A stretch of 64,000 bases of DNA from Adiantum capillus-veneris (taxonomy: Eukaryota > Streptophyta > Polypodiopsida > Polypodiales > Pteridaceae), in NCBI GenBank assembly GCA_014529385.2, contig CM043962.1, positions 37,351,098-37,415,097 on the forward strand, given 5' to 3'. Numbering within the stretch: the stretch's first letter is position 1; the number at the start of each line of letters is the position of its first letter. The position numbers and the translations under genes were made by a program. Positions 31,327 through 42,468 of the stretch are shown in pieces. A model generated the notes under the pieces. The model did not search any database, was not told the DNA's origin, and saw only the letters and a list, made by a program, of their open reading frames with translations.

Positions 31327-31524
31327 ATGTATTTGAGATTAGGTAGTTTTTACTTGATTAGAAACCCTATCATAGGAGACCAAGTGACCAATATTTCTAC
31401 TGGAGAGAGTGTGAATCAAGGACCATTGGCTCCCTTGGAAATTATTTCTCTTATATCATCAAAGAGATCTTACACCCATATGCCTGAGGGATTCAATAAG
31501 GTGAGATTTAGGGAGGGAGCATAG
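31327..31524 (+). pseudogene. ORF0 start of the plus-strand Gypsy-1 relative
   Basis: 65 codons. DQVTNISTGESVNQGPLAPLE aligns with DQASVLSTEESVNQG of Gypsy-1 ORF0, and SSKRSY with SSERSY further on. It stops at TAG 31525-31527 and is cut by CACTA-2 about 40 bp later. Conservation between two diverged copies suggests that ORF0 was once a translated product. Confidence 0.65.
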
Positions 31525-31564
31525 AAGTAGGAACATCCCAACCAACATGCAAAAAAAACTTGTT

Positions 31565-31596
31565 CACTACAAGAGGTTATGTGCACTTGTGATGGC
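31565..31596 (+). repeat. CACTA-2 left terminal repeat
   Basis: CACTACAAGAGGTTATGTGC and on; close match to the CACTA-1 terminus read inward from 23014. Confidence 0.88.
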
Positions 31597-32059
31597 TGTA
31601 CCGACAATGGGTTTTTAAAACCCTCGATGTTGCTAAAAGCGTCGCAATGGGAACGTCACTATATGCATCTCTAAATAGTGATGCATACAGTGACGCTGTA
31701 GAACCTTATATACAAAAGCCTAATAAAAAAATTTGGGTGACAGGGCAATGAATGCCTTGCCACCCATCAACCATATTGAACATTGTTTTCAGTATAAAGA
31801 TGCAAAACTGACATAAGTATTTCGACCAAAGTGACTTGACGAGAGTAATACAATGACAAAATTGTACACATCATAGGCAAAATCACTTGACTGTTAAGCT
31901 TTGAACAAAATGTAATAGTTACAACACATTTGTCATTATTGAGAAAATAATAGTTCCAAAAATGACATACACACGTCATCTCATTATACATGCTATGAAA
32001 AAAGAAAAATAGTGCTATTTGGCTATGGTTAGATTGACATTGTTTAATCAGATGTCTCA

Positions 32060-33350
32060 TCGCATCCAAGTGGCGTCTGTTGGATTCTGCAGAAAAAAAC
32101 AATAAGACTTTCTGTAAGTATAAACATATAATTACAAAAAAAACTATTTTTTAGCTTATCATTGAAATGCAACAAATGTAAGAGAGTAAAGTGAAATACT
32201 AACCATGTCAAAGCGAGAACTGAGAATGTCCATAAGGGCGTTTAAGCTCTTTCTGCTCGCATACTTGCGCTCGTACGGTGTGGGGTCACGTCCTATCATC
32301 GACCACTGTTCAAAACATACAAAGAATACATTATGTTAGAATTTAAAAGTACAATTATCTATAACTACCAAACCTAAAGGGCAATGCAAAAAAACTTACA
32401 AAATCAGCCTCAAATGATAGCCCACCGCTGCCGCTCCCCAAGTGGTGCAAGCTCCCTGCCTCTACTCGCGCTTTGGCTACCTCCTGTTGCTTCCACTTGT
32501 CAGGATTCTCGCGCGCTGCTCTCTTTGCATTCTTCCAATCTTCTTTGGCCAACCAATTTGGCCTGTTCCACCCATGCTTTATTGCTTTTTGCACTTCAAA
32601 ACTCTTGTGGTTGCAGTATTCGCGTATCCGCACCTTCATTAGGTCTTCATTGAAGCGCTCATCCCAACTTGACATAGGAAACTTGTCATGCAACATGCTG
32701 ATGACTCTCTCATTTAATTCATTTTCCACTTCACTCCAGGTGCTTAGTATGTAGTTTCAAAACACCTGAGAGAAAAGACCACGCATGCGAGCGATCACGT
32801 TCTTGCCGTCATCATCCAAGATGATACTGCCGCTGATGTTGATCGAGTACGGCAAACCCTCTCGCCTATGATGCGTGAACCAGGGTGCCTTGGTAGGGTC
32901 TCAAGTGGCATCTCGAGGGGGTATGAATGAGAGGTGTCTCCACTGGAGTCTGGGCTCCGAGGGAGGAGTGTCCGCTGGGGTGACTCTTTGGAGGAGTAGC
33001 GAGTGGTGTATAGCCACAAACGGCCAATTATTGTGCAAAACCTGGAGTAGATGGAAATGTCGTGGCTGGTGTGGAGGTGGGCAAAGAAGGGAAAGGTAAG
33101 GAGCCTTGTCGACTATGAGGCGGTGTCGAAGCATGAAGGACGGCATCTCCACAACAATTGCCGTCACCACCACTAGAGCATCGGTGCCTAGTTGACACTG
33201 AACTCTCGAAGTGCACTGATCGCTCCGAAACAGAGGGAGATGTTGAAGGAGTGGAATGATGCGCTGGTGCTCCAGAGTGATGATGCTCCTTGTACCACCT
33301 CCTCTACTCGAGGCTCAAGGAAGAAAGAAATTGATCATCATCCATACGTG
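32060..33350 (-). pseudogene. CACTA-2 second ORF, Ptta/En-Spm (Transposase_24) type
   Basis: Homologous to 21053-22345. The minus strand starts near MDDDQFLSSLSLE, is Ser/Thr/Pro-rich, and holds an intact stretch of 124 codons at 32355-32729 with FNEDLMKVRIREYCNHKSF, KHGWNRPNWLAKEDWKNAKR and RENPDKWKQQEVAKARVEAG, the best preserved part of this domain in the window. The ATG at 32729 is internal. Frames 32795-33216 cover the Pro/Thr-rich N-terminal half. It is probably the DNA-binding partner of TNP2. Confidence 0.75.
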
Positions 33351-33635
33351 CATTAAATACACAAACATTAAATCTTAATGTGATGAATGGAGAAGAAAAT
33401 CTAAATAAGTTTTAATTTGATTAATCTCAATATAAATTTCTCAAGTATAACATGTAAACAAGAATGGATAAAAATCCATGTGAATACAATACATATTATA
33501 AAAAGGAGAAAAATTGCTCAAATACAATGTTTATGGATTTAAGAGGTCTCTCTCTCATCCTCGCATAACTCCCTATGTCTATATAGAGCTCTCCGTTTAG
33601 GCAGATGTCCTCCATTTCATTTTGTAGGTCCTTTG

Positions 33636-33872
33636 TGTAGAGTGCACGTGCACTGCACGAAGCGTGCGTGCGAGAGAGGTGAGTGCAAGCGTGAGAGGGT
33701 GCGGTGCAAGGGAGACAATATGTGGACCTCTCATAGGCAATACCCTCTAGCCCCTTGTCCTCTATATGTACATAGGAATAAAGATGAGGGTTAGTGTGAG
33801 TGGTCAGTGTCAGTGAGAGACCGGGAACTGGGTGCCCAACCCGGGGTGAGGCACATCGCCTTTACCCGAACA
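33636..33872 (-). repeat. 3' LTR of the non-autonomous Copia element
   Basis: TGTAGAGTGCAC ... CCCGAACA. On the minus strand it is preceded by AAGTGGGAGTA, the polypurine tract (33873-33883). Confidence 0.93.
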
Positions 33873-33958
33873 TACTCCCACTTAAAGGCGACCGTGCCGA
33901 TAAGTGGATCCTACTAGCTATCTACTAGTGTATACAAGATGATAGGTGAAAGACTCTC

Positions 33959-34462
33959 TCAGCCCACGCCCACTGGCTCACTCACCCAATCTAAATGCAG
34001 TCGTATCGGCTCTATGCAAGCGTGAAAATCAATGCTAGAGCCTAAAAGCAAATCTTGTAGACATGTCTGTATGGTCTGCAATGCTCCACAAAGCGTCATG
34101 CTAGCATCAATCAATGCTAGACTGGAAATCCCTACTGCAGATGCTCCCACTGCAGCTGGTAAGTCGGGCCTCGACACTAATAGGTCGTACATGAGACGCA
34201 CGAACGTTGATGACATCTGTGTAATCTTGGCTCTGTTGGCTTCCTCAATGCTATATGCATACACTGCATCATGAGGAACACTCATCACGTATGGGTGTGT
34301 CTCATCTAACACTGGAACATGCATGTCCTTGTCGTCCATAGGTGGTACCCTGTGTCCTGGCAAATCATCATCAACATCTAGCATAAGCATATCAAAAAAC
34401 TCCATATGCGTCATCTCTGCATATGCCTCCAGGGAGCAGATCGGCTCTACCTCTCTCTGCAT
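33959..34462 (-). pseudogene. Interior ORF of the non-autonomous Copia element
   Basis: 167 codons, acidic and hydrophobic (MLMLDVDDDLPGHRVPPMDD, AVGASAVGISSLALIDASM). No Copia pol domain can be recognised; it lies next to the 3' LTR, where RNase H would be expected. Either a captured sequence or an accessory ORF. Confidence 0.4.
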
Positions 34463-34855
34463 AAAATGAGATAACTTCTAATGGGACTCACTAGAGCAAA
34501 CCCACTCCACCTCTGCTGCTGCAGAGTCTACTGACATGTCCTACACAACTAAATGCTCTGTCTTTGGAGCATACTGGAGCTCACTCGCGAATGAGACTCA
34601 CCTAGTCTCTTGCTCATCACACGTCAGTGTAGTAATTGAGACTCTACCGTCTCGTACATCAAAAACATGTAGTGGGTAAACCACAGAAGACCTAGCTCCT
34701 CAAGGAATGACTGCTCTCAAAGCAGACTTGATAGCCACGCTATCTCAAACATGTCACTGAGATCAAACTCTATGCAATCCCAAGAACATAGCACATATGT
34801 GTAAGCGTATAAGATGCACCAGTTGGTAGTAATAGACATATATCTCCTGCACCCT

Positions 34856-35245
34856 CTATGTCATATGCTGAACCATCAGCCAAACACGACCATAAATCCC
34901 ACTAGCAAATGTGATGAACCAGTCACGGCATGGTGTGACATGAAATGCTGCAGACTCATCTAGCAGCAATCGGGAGCAAGTGTCATCTTTGTCAAACATG
35001 TATCGTGGGTGAAGACTAGAGGTAAATGTGACATCACCATCACTGGCATAAGTAGCCGTCTCTCTAGTTTGTGTCATAACTGTCTGTGCAACATGCATCT
35101 GTCTCCATTGTTGCCCCATGCGTCTAAAACAACAGTGCCTAATGTGCCTTGTGTGACCACAATGCCAACATCGCATATGTCGGGAAGATCGAGACCTCTG
35201 TCTCTCATGAGCCGTCACTATAGACTCAACTGTCTTACACATCAT
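34856..35245 (-). pseudogene. Gag zinc knuckle and protease remnant, non-autonomous Copia element
   Basis: 129 codons. CWHCGHTRHIRHCC is a CCHC knuckle (C-x2-C-x4-H-x4-C); LLLDESAAFHVTPCRDWF resembles the Copia protease block (D-S-G-A-x-x-H) with the motif degraded. The order knuckle then protease is that of Copia gag-pol and supports the classification. Confidence 0.7.
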
Positions 35246-35249
35246 GTTA

Positions 35250-36994
35250 ATGCATAAGCATCAAAAGTGGGAAATCATTCAACCACCACGCTAATCAAGC
35301 ATAAACCAACCAATAGCTCAATAGTGAACACCTGTAAGGTGCATGCTATAGTCTCACGCTTGGAATATGTGTCGATGCAAGAACATGAGGCAAAATCAAA
35401 GAAATCATGTAACCACTACGAGCATACCATAAACCTCACTCCTGCGAGAGTGGATACGAGAACACAAAAGTGTGTCCAAAACTGACAAGAACCTGTCAAA
35501 GTGAGAGTAGAACTCGATCACTGTCAAAATAATAGCGAGAACCTAGAGAAAATCCGCCAAAGCTTCCCCTATAAACTGAGCAAAATCTCAAGTCAAATCT
35601 CAGTCATAAACGACAACACAAAAGAAAACCAACTCAAGTGAAGCCAAGCGAGGCTATACGCATAATCAGACAGCAAGTTTGTCACTACATAGCTATCAAA
35701 AGTCAAGTCAATTGACCAAAATTCTCTCTATACACGATAGAGTCAAGACAACATATGATCTGTTATAAACCTATCAACAACTGATCCACATAAGGCATAC
35801 ATAGGCCAAAACCATGGCAAAGTGCTCACTCCTAGATGAGTGGCTCCTGGACAATCTGTATCTATTTGTGTAACCTGGTGATGTGTGAGCTATCTAGGGT
35901 AGCTCACCTGCACAAAACCTGTGCCCAAGTGAGAGTAAACACTCAATCACTGTCTAAGTGGGAATAAATTGACCACTATGTGGGAGTCACACTCAACCAC
36001 TAAAGCATCAAGGAATAACACTGCAGATACGCATGTAATTCCATGGCAAGAACCTGGGAAAAATCCGTCAGAGTTTCCCCACAAAGTGATCAAAATCACA
36101 TCAAAACTCAGCCCCCATAAAATACAATCCACATCATGCATACATCACCTACCAAACATATGGCAATTGAGCTCACTCCTGCATGAGTAGCTCTCTGGAC
36201 AAAGTGCCCAACACCTATATGCACATAAATTTGTTACCTGTGAGCTCTAGCTAGCTCTAACTATATCCGCACATGCCATACATAGCAAAGCCTCTCTAAA
36301 TCTTTGACCACAATCATTCATGTTCACAACAGTTGTGCACATAATCCGCATGATGGGGCAAAAGCTATGAGAAAGATCCACAACCTGCTCAAAGCATAGA
36401 GCACCTAGCTTCCAGGAAATCATCTGAAGAGTAAACCACCTGCACTCTACCTTGGTGACACGGCTCGAGTCTCACCAAATCAGCCCCACACTTTCACATA
36501 TGCATTCATTCACTCTAAATGGGCTGAAGATTCAGCTCTTCAAAGCTTTCCATCACCCTGATCTGAAGCCCTGATTTTAACTTCAAAATAAGTACTTATG
36601 AAAAATTTGAAATACACACAGCTGGTGCAAAACAGTTTGTGATCAAAATAAGGTCAAACAGACATCACCATTGCGTCCGGAACGTGCCAAAATCCTAGAA
36701 AAGAGTCCTGGATTGCACAGATCTGAGTCCGTATGAGGGATTTATATCCAAAAAAGTGATTTTCGGGCCCAAAAATGCACCTTCGCGAATTTATTTCTGC
36801 AAATCTGTCTGATGTGTGGTGTGTATGAGCTGATTTTTGGACACAAGGAGCTCAAAATACACTCCTCCTACAAGCCTCTGCATAATGGGTCGCAAGCTCT
36901 TCGATCTGTGCTCCGATTTATGACCTCCTGCCATGGTCGAGCTCCTGCAAAGCTTCTGCTACTGCATATGTGTGCTCTCCCTCTCCGTGTATGT
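35250..36994 (-). other. Non-coding interior of the non-autonomous Copia element
   Basis: No long ORF. Diverged phrases recur (GTGAGAGTAAACACTCAATCA / GTGAGAGTAGAACTCGATCA; CTCACTCCTGCATGAGTAGCTC / CTCACTCCTAGATGAGTGGCTC split here for description), suggesting an old internal duplication of a few hundred bases. Confidence 0.5.
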
Positions 36995-37006
36995 GCTATG
37001 ATACCA
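36995..37006 (-). other. Primer binding site of the non-autonomous Copia element
   Basis: GCTATGATACCA on the plus strand, one change from the complement of the initiator-Met site, two bases before the LTR. Confidence 0.8.
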
Positions 37007-37008
37007 AT

Positions 37009-37244
37009 TGTAGAGTGCACGTGTGGTGCACGAAGCGTGTGTGAGAGAGAGGAGAGTGCAAGCGTAAGAGAGTGAGGTGCAAGGGAGACAATATGTGGTG
37101 GAGCTCTCAGAGGCAATCCCTCTAGCCCCTTATTCTCTATATGTACATAGAAATACGATGAGGGATAGTGTGAGTGGTCAGTGTCAGTGGACACTCGGGC
37201 ACTCGATGCCCAACGGGGTGAGGCACATTGCCTTTACCCCAACA
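37009..37244 (-). repeat. 5' LTR of the non-autonomous Copia element
   Basis: TGTAGAGTGCAC ... CCCCAACA; direct repeat of 33636-33872. Confidence 0.93.
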
Positions 37245-38560
37245 CTTCGCATGCATCCCATAGAGAGTAGCAAGTTCGTCTGGCACCACCTCAGCGATCT
37301 CCGAATCAGCATCCTCTTTGATCTCCTCGACTAATGCCACTGTGATTGGCACATGGTAGCCCTCATACATCCGTGCACTGCAAGGGGCTACCTCTATGAC
37401 ATACTACCAGTTTGGCGCAGACTTTGTAGGATGAAATACCATCTTCAAGAGCCACATAACCTACATGAGTGCTTCCAAACCATCAGTCCTCTAAAATTGG
37501 ATGTTAAATATCTACAAACTTACTTGTTCACCATGCTCGGGTAGTACAAAAGTGTCTCGAAGGTTGGTTCATTTTTTGGTTGAATCCAACTTAAGGAAAC
37601 CTGACTCTCCTCTGTGCACCACAGGATCTGCATCCTAAAACAAGCTTGTGTAAAACTTTTTTTGTCGATCCGTTCCACCCTAAAATGTCAACCTTTACAC
37701 CATGCTATTGTGTATGACTTATACTACAACCAGCAAAGATTATGAGTGCTCGCCCAAACATCTAGAAAGCCACGAGTTGTATATTGCAAACTTACCTTGG
37801 TCGCGCAACCCCGAGAGTACTCCCACTCCTCCTCAGTCACTAGTTAGTTGCACAGTTGTGCGCTTTTCAATTGGTTGTGCAACCATCTTAAGCTCATCGA
37901 TGTTGGTAGGCTCTCAAGACCCGCCGAATAATGCATCGATGGTCGTATTCCTAGTCTCACTCTATTCATGCCCTTTTTCACTCTTACTTTGCATCCTTGT
38001 ATTGTGAAATCCACTTTTGCATCACTGGATTGTGAAGCATGCAGAATCGATTGATTTTAGCCTCTAGATCTTCCATCATTTTTTTCGCAACACCGAGATT
38101 GCACATGACAATCCCATATATGGGCTCATCATATATGGTTCTCCATAGAGTGTCTCGGGCTTTATCAAACCCGTCTAGCCACTCTCCAATGTAAACTAAG
38201 GACTCTGATACCAGCCAACCTTCTGCCACGCTACCCTTTGGACGTGCCTTCTGATGCATATATCCCTTGAGCGTTTTTATGAAACGTTCTAAAAAGAACA
38301 TCCATCTGAAATGCATTGTGCCAGCTATTTCCACCTCATCAACTATGTGAACAAGAATATGCACTTGAATAGTTAGCATGGTAGTAGGAAAGTGTTTCTC
38401 AAACATGCATATAACCTCCACAATGTTTAGTTTGGCAAATGGTATGGAATCTACATGGATCTCCTTTTGTGAGATTCATTGCACCAACTTCGCAAGTTTG
38501 TAGATTGTGGTACGGATGTCAGGAGACAAACATCCCTCAATGGCCAGTGGTTGCATACTC
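37245..38560 (-). pseudogene. CACTA-2 TNP2 transposase remnant (DUF4218 and DUF4216)
   Basis: The best part is 37984-38421 (145 codons): LTIQVHILVHIVDEVEIAG, MHFRWMFFLERFIKTLKGYM and ARPKGSVAEGWLVSESLVYI are the signature blocks of DUF4218 in CACTA transposases. Upstream (38422-38560) the minus strand still reads MQPLAIEGCLSPDIRTTIYK, the usual lead-in. Downstream, frames to 37137 carry the DUF4216 tail and YEGYHVPITVALVEEI, shared with CACTA-1. The catalytic DDE part of TNP2 is missing. Confidence 0.82.
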
Positions 38561-38612
38561 TTTATGTAGTTTTTTTTTATCTCTATCAAAGGATCTACCT
38601 TTTTTAACTACA

Positions 38613-38615
<3 letters not shown>

Positions 38616-38661
<46 letters not shown>
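38616..38661. repeat. (GA)n microsatellite
   Basis: GA run of about 46 bp at the place where homology to CACTA transposase ends. Confidence 0.95.
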
Positions 38662-38663
<2 letters not shown>

Positions 38664-39153
38664 ATCGTGTGGATTTGTGGGAAGCTCCCCACCCTCTCTC
38701 TTTAAAAAAATATATTTTGATTCATCCCCTTGCATTGGTGCATGGGGCTTGGAGAGGTCGAGAGGGCGGGGGAATAAGTTGAGATCCTCTACGACTTAGA
38801 CACATTGAGTATCACATACAAAATCGTATCCACTAGTTGGGATCCTCTTTGAGATGGCTCATTCCTTGGTTGGAAAGAGGTAGGAAAAAGGCCAAGGCCA
38901 ACCGACCTCTTGTTTTAATATTCTATAGGGAAAACAAGGTAGGAAGTGAATTGAGGAAGTAAAGTGCATTTAATGGATGCGATGACCCTAGGTGCAACCC
39001 ACCCCATCAGCATTGACATCAACAAACAGGTGGAGGTCTCAATTTGCAGCACCTTGAAATATTCACAATAGCCAGCTACTAAGGTTTCCCCATGAGCAAA
39101 GAGTTGAAAAATACTAAGTCTTGCTGTAATTAAGCAAAGAGTTGAAAATTAGT

Positions 39154-39209
<56 letters not shown>

Positions 39210-40072
39210 TGGTCAGGGGTTTCCTGCAAGGTCGAGCGGTCATGCATAGAAAGTCTTGCAAACAACATGTTAGCAATGTTAGGCCAGTGTTTGGGAAAAA
39301 TGATCTTCACAAACCTACAAGATCCTTTTGGCAATGGAAAAGCTAGGAGGTTTCTTTTACTTGCTAGAAAAAAATGCAAGAAAGAACAAGCTCAAGATTT
39401 ATCCAATGTCAAGATTGCTAGCCGGTACCTCTTGCTTAGCATAGCCATTCTTAAACTTAATTGCCAAGGCTTTAGGAGGTATAGGGACAATTTATTTAGC
39501 CTCTTGAGTGGAGAAATGAGTGACTTATAGGAACTCTTGGATATGTGTGTTTTGATAAAGTTCCTCTCATTAACTCGCTCGATTTTATCATCACTAAAAA
39601 AATTTCACTCGAAGTTTGGGATTCCTCGCAACAATAAAATGCACCTATAGTTCCCACAAAGAAACTATAACATGTTTTATGTCTCTTCATGTGTTTGTGT
39701 ATATCTTTCAATTGCAGAGTGTTCATAAGACACCAACAATGTGGACTTGCAAAGGGGGAAGTGCGATGAACGGCTTCCTCGCAGTTAGATGGGAGACTTG
39801 GATGTAAGACCAAGGTTGTCAACCACCCAGGAGATAAAATCAAGTGCTTTATAATTGTTGAGAATGTGGTGCTTAGATACCAAATTGTGAAGAAAAGCTT
39901 GTGAATGGTCTCTCCCTATAGAAGATGGAAGCTCACTATGGAAGAATGGGAGGCACTAGACTCTGATGTTTCTGCCAGAGAATCAGCTGACCTACAAATA
40001 TGCCTCCATGACAATGCAGTGTACAACATCTTTGTTAATAGAAATTGGCACCTCAATCATCTTCACAAGTAT
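38662..40072. other. Unassigned DNA between CACTA-2 and the short-LTR element
   Basis: No transposon domain recognised. It contains the poly-G tract and, from about 39700, plus-strand coding-like codons (DLQRGKCDERLPR; MVSPYRRWKLTMEEWEALD). The ORF 39905-40132 enters the LTR at 40078. Without the LTR element its frame would run on at 54556 (see findings). Confidence 0.4.
39156..39208. repeat. Poly-G tract of 53 bases
   Basis: Uninterrupted homopolymer. The flanks repeat GCAAAGAGTTGAAAA (about 39094 and 39135). It may be a true G tract or an assembly or sequencing artefact. Confidence 0.85.
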
Positions 40073-40077
40073 CTTAA
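39905..40077 (+). pseudogene. Unknown ORF interrupted by the short-LTR element (5' part)
   Basis: From ATG 39905: MVSPYRRWKLTMEEWEALD and then LHDNAVYNIFVNRNWHLNHL up to the target site CTTAA. The sequence is well-composed for protein, but I do not recognise the family. The second part lies at 54551-54685. Confidence 0.4.
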
Positions 40078-40217
40078 TGTAAGGACTGGGGACTACAACA
40101 TGCCAGTTTCCACCCAACTGTGCCCTATATAGGCCCTACCTCTCTAATAATAGGGACCCCTTGTACCGCATGTTTGCCATGGCCCTTAGCCTATCCGGTT
40201 TTACCCTAGGCTTGACA
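40078..40217 (-). repeat. 3' LTR of the short-LTR element
   Basis: 140 bp, TGTAAGGACTGG ... GGCTTGACA; polypurine tract directly to its right (minus-strand AAGGGGGGAGTAA). Confidence 0.85.
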
Positions 40218-41505
40218 TTACTCCCCCCTTAGAAAAGAATTTTTGTCTTGAAAAACAAAAGTGGTTGTGTCTTCATAAGAACACTAATGTTCATCCTTCA
40301 TGCATCCAGTGGTTTGTTTGATCGGAACACGGTTCAATAGGAGGTTCAATGAAATCAAGAATAACATCTTAATTTTCCACATTGTTGTCCCTTTGCAACC
40401 GTCTTGTGTAACAGCCAACATAGCGTGTAGACTCCATTTAGAACTCACTTGAGTATGCTGAAAACACTTGATTAGTAAATTTGAGAATTTTCCAATTCCC
40501 ACTTTCAAAACAAGCTGAAGATTTGACCACATGACCAAATCTTAGCCAAGTTTTTAGAGCATGTCTTAGAAGGGCTTTTCAAGTACTACCTTGTGGAAGA
40601 CTTTAATCTTAAAAAACAATTTAAGATTTGTCCATATGGCTAAATATTCAAGGCATTCGTGATTCCCAAATTGGCTCTAAAGTCGCAAACTCTTTAATAT
40701 GGTGTTTAAACAAGTTATCACAACTAAGATGTACCCAAAGAGTATCTCATCTAACTTTTCATGAAAGTAACTAGCTAATGTGACTCATCACAAAAGTATA
40801 AGTCCTTGATTTGTTATCAATTTTCACCAATAAAAAACCTCACCATAACTAGTGTTCAAGGTTGAGAACCTGACTTACACATGTAGAGACTAAACCTAGT
40901 CGCAAACCTATCTGCCTCAATTATTCTTGGACAGAGAAGCTAATCTTATTGTGGAAGCTTAAACAATGATGGAGTGGACGTATTTCCATCTTATTTGCAT
41001 GCCATGCATGCATAAAAAAGAATAGATTGATAAGCCGTTGGCTTCAATGATAGTCTCAATCTTGTGAGCTACTCCTATACTGCCTCACATGATTACACAG
41101 GGATCGATACATCATAGTGCGTCACTGCCAAACTCAAACTGTGAGCTTATAATCACTTAGTTCCAAATATGTGTGCCATTATACTTGATCTAAAGTGAAT
41201 TGATAGCACCATCATAGAGAAAACAAGCATAAATTTAAATTTACTAACCTTGTCACCCCTCTGAGAGGAGTGGTTGTTGCTTGAATGTGTCTCATAGCCT
41301 TGTATGCTAAGAAATTTCAAGCTATTAGATGTACTCTACATTCCATCATTTCTTAAAGTCATTCTAACCTCCAAGAGATTTTCTGAAGTGAAGCTTTGCT
41401 TCGCATAAGTTCATCAAAAAGATGAGACAAAATACAGCGTGATTGCTCATAGCTAATGGGTGCTCCTGGCGACACTCATCTGTCAAAGCCAAAAAAGAGT
41501 CGACC

Positions 41506-41889
41506 TTACTGAGCTTTCATAAAGAATATTGGCCTTGTCAAAGCGTACATCTTATTGAGAATCCGTAGATTGCCCCTGGAAATAGATACCTCAAGAAGCT
41601 TAGCTAAATCTTTTATCTTCTTGTCAATCTCAAGAATCCTTGTCAAAGCGTACATCTTATTGAGAATCCTTAGATTGCCCCTGGAAATAGATACCTCAAG
41701 AAGCTTAGGTAAATCTTTTATCTTCTTGTCAATCTCTACTAGACCGAAGCAGCATTTGCTTGTCAAGTTGGCATTGTAGAAAATCTTGCAAAAGTGAATA
41801 AGTTCAAAATTGAAACTTAAATATAAGGTACTTACCAATTGTTTATAATCTCTACCCTCGTCCTTGAAACTCCTAGCATGTGGTGGCAT
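41506..41889 (-). pseudogene. Unknown ORF with an internal 35-residue duplication
   Basis: 127 codons: MPPHARSFKDEGRDYKQLV, a hydrophobic middle (FELIHFCKIFYNANLTSKCC), then EIDKKIKDLPKLLEVSISRG repeated 35 residues later with few changes. The repeat is an exact in-frame duplication of 105 bp. It sits in the interior of the short-LTR element, on the element's sense strand. Possibly captured host coding sequence; no family recognised. Confidence 0.45.
41534..41743. repeat. 105-bp tandem duplication
   Basis: Two adjacent copies starting CTTGTCAAAGCGTACATC at 41534 and 41639. Only a few differences, so it arose recently relative to the surrounding decay. Confidence 0.88.
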
Positions 41890-42432
41890 GATTGTGCATT
41901 CAAATGTACTTCACGTACTTATTTTTCCTGCACTCTCGCAAGCTATAATGACTTTGGATGGAGTATGCACCCAATGCATTGAGCCATGCACTTGAAAGCC
42001 TTTTTTCCCCTCCTCTTGATAGCACAAAGATGAGATATCAAAGAGAGACGTTCCATCAAAATAATTGTCCAACTAAGTTCATGGAGCCTTTCTCGGTGCG
42101 TTGTATGTCATTGTCATATTAAACAAAATGAAAATAAAATTACTTGTGGTAATTGTAAACCTTGTCTAGTAGGATATTGCACTGGAAGCATGAAAATATT
42201 GCCAGTAATTGCATAAACAACAGTTCAAGAGGGGGAATGGGGGAACACACCCGACACAAACACAAGGGCCTCTCTATAGCTCAGGGTATTCACAACACCC
42301 CTATTCTCTCGGAAAACACCTTCAAAGAAACAATCTACACTAGCAGACCACCGCCTGTTCAATTGCCACTGCTCAGACCCTCTACAAATCCACCACACAA
42401 GGTACACCTGCTACCACTGCCTGTCACCACCC

Positions 42433-42434
<2 letters not shown>

Positions 42435-42467
<33 letters not shown>
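42435..42467. repeat. (CA)n microsatellite in Gypsy-3 LTR
   Basis: CA run of about 33 bp; the homologous run in the other LTR (about 50902-50912) is far shorter. Confidence 0.92.

Positions 42468-42468
<1 letters not shown>

Larger units (their letters stand above)
30106..31564 (+). mobile_element. Plus-strand Gypsy-1 relative: leader and ORF0 start
   Basis: Homologous, in opposite orientation, to the Gypsy-1 leader (shared GGAGTAGGATAAG phrase, TTGTTTCAT/TTCATTTC run) and to ORF0. It carries its own pair of near-palindromes. It is cut on the left by the Gypsy-2 LTR and on the right by the CACTA-2 terminus at 31565. Confidence 0.72.
33636..37244 (-). mobile_element. Non-autonomous Copia element in CACTA-2
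   Basis: LTRs of about 237 bp (33636-33872 and 37009-37244) enclose 3.1 kb on the minus strand with an initiator-Met-like primer site and the polypurine tract AGTGGGAG. Target copies CTTTG and CTTCG flank it (4 of 5). The interior keeps a gag zinc knuckle and a degenerate protease motif but no integrase or RT. The undisturbed sequence in CACTA-1 (about 20310-20345) shows the empty site, proving insertion after the CACTA copies separated. Confidence 0.92.
31565..38625 (-). mobile_element. CACTA-2: En/Spm-type transposon, 5' side truncated, inverted relative to CACTA-1
   Basis: The left end begins CACTACAAGAGG at 31565 with subterminal repeats to about 31760. On the minus strand it carries TNP2 remnants (DUF4218 at 37984-38560, DUF4216 at about 37250-37980) and then the Ptta-type ORF (33350-32060). 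A non-autonomous Copia element (33636-37244) splits it. Homology to transposase ends before the GA microsatellite at 38616; the other terminus is not seen. Confidence 0.85.
40218..42263 (-). other. Interior of the short-LTR element, left part
   Basis: Non-coding apart from the ORF at 41506-41889. AT-rich, with no recognised retroelement domain. It ends where the Gypsy-3 LTR starts. Confidence 0.55.

Noticed and set aside
39149-39379. Minus-strand ORF ending in a poly-proline run
   Set aside because: The prolines are only the complement of the G homopolymer.
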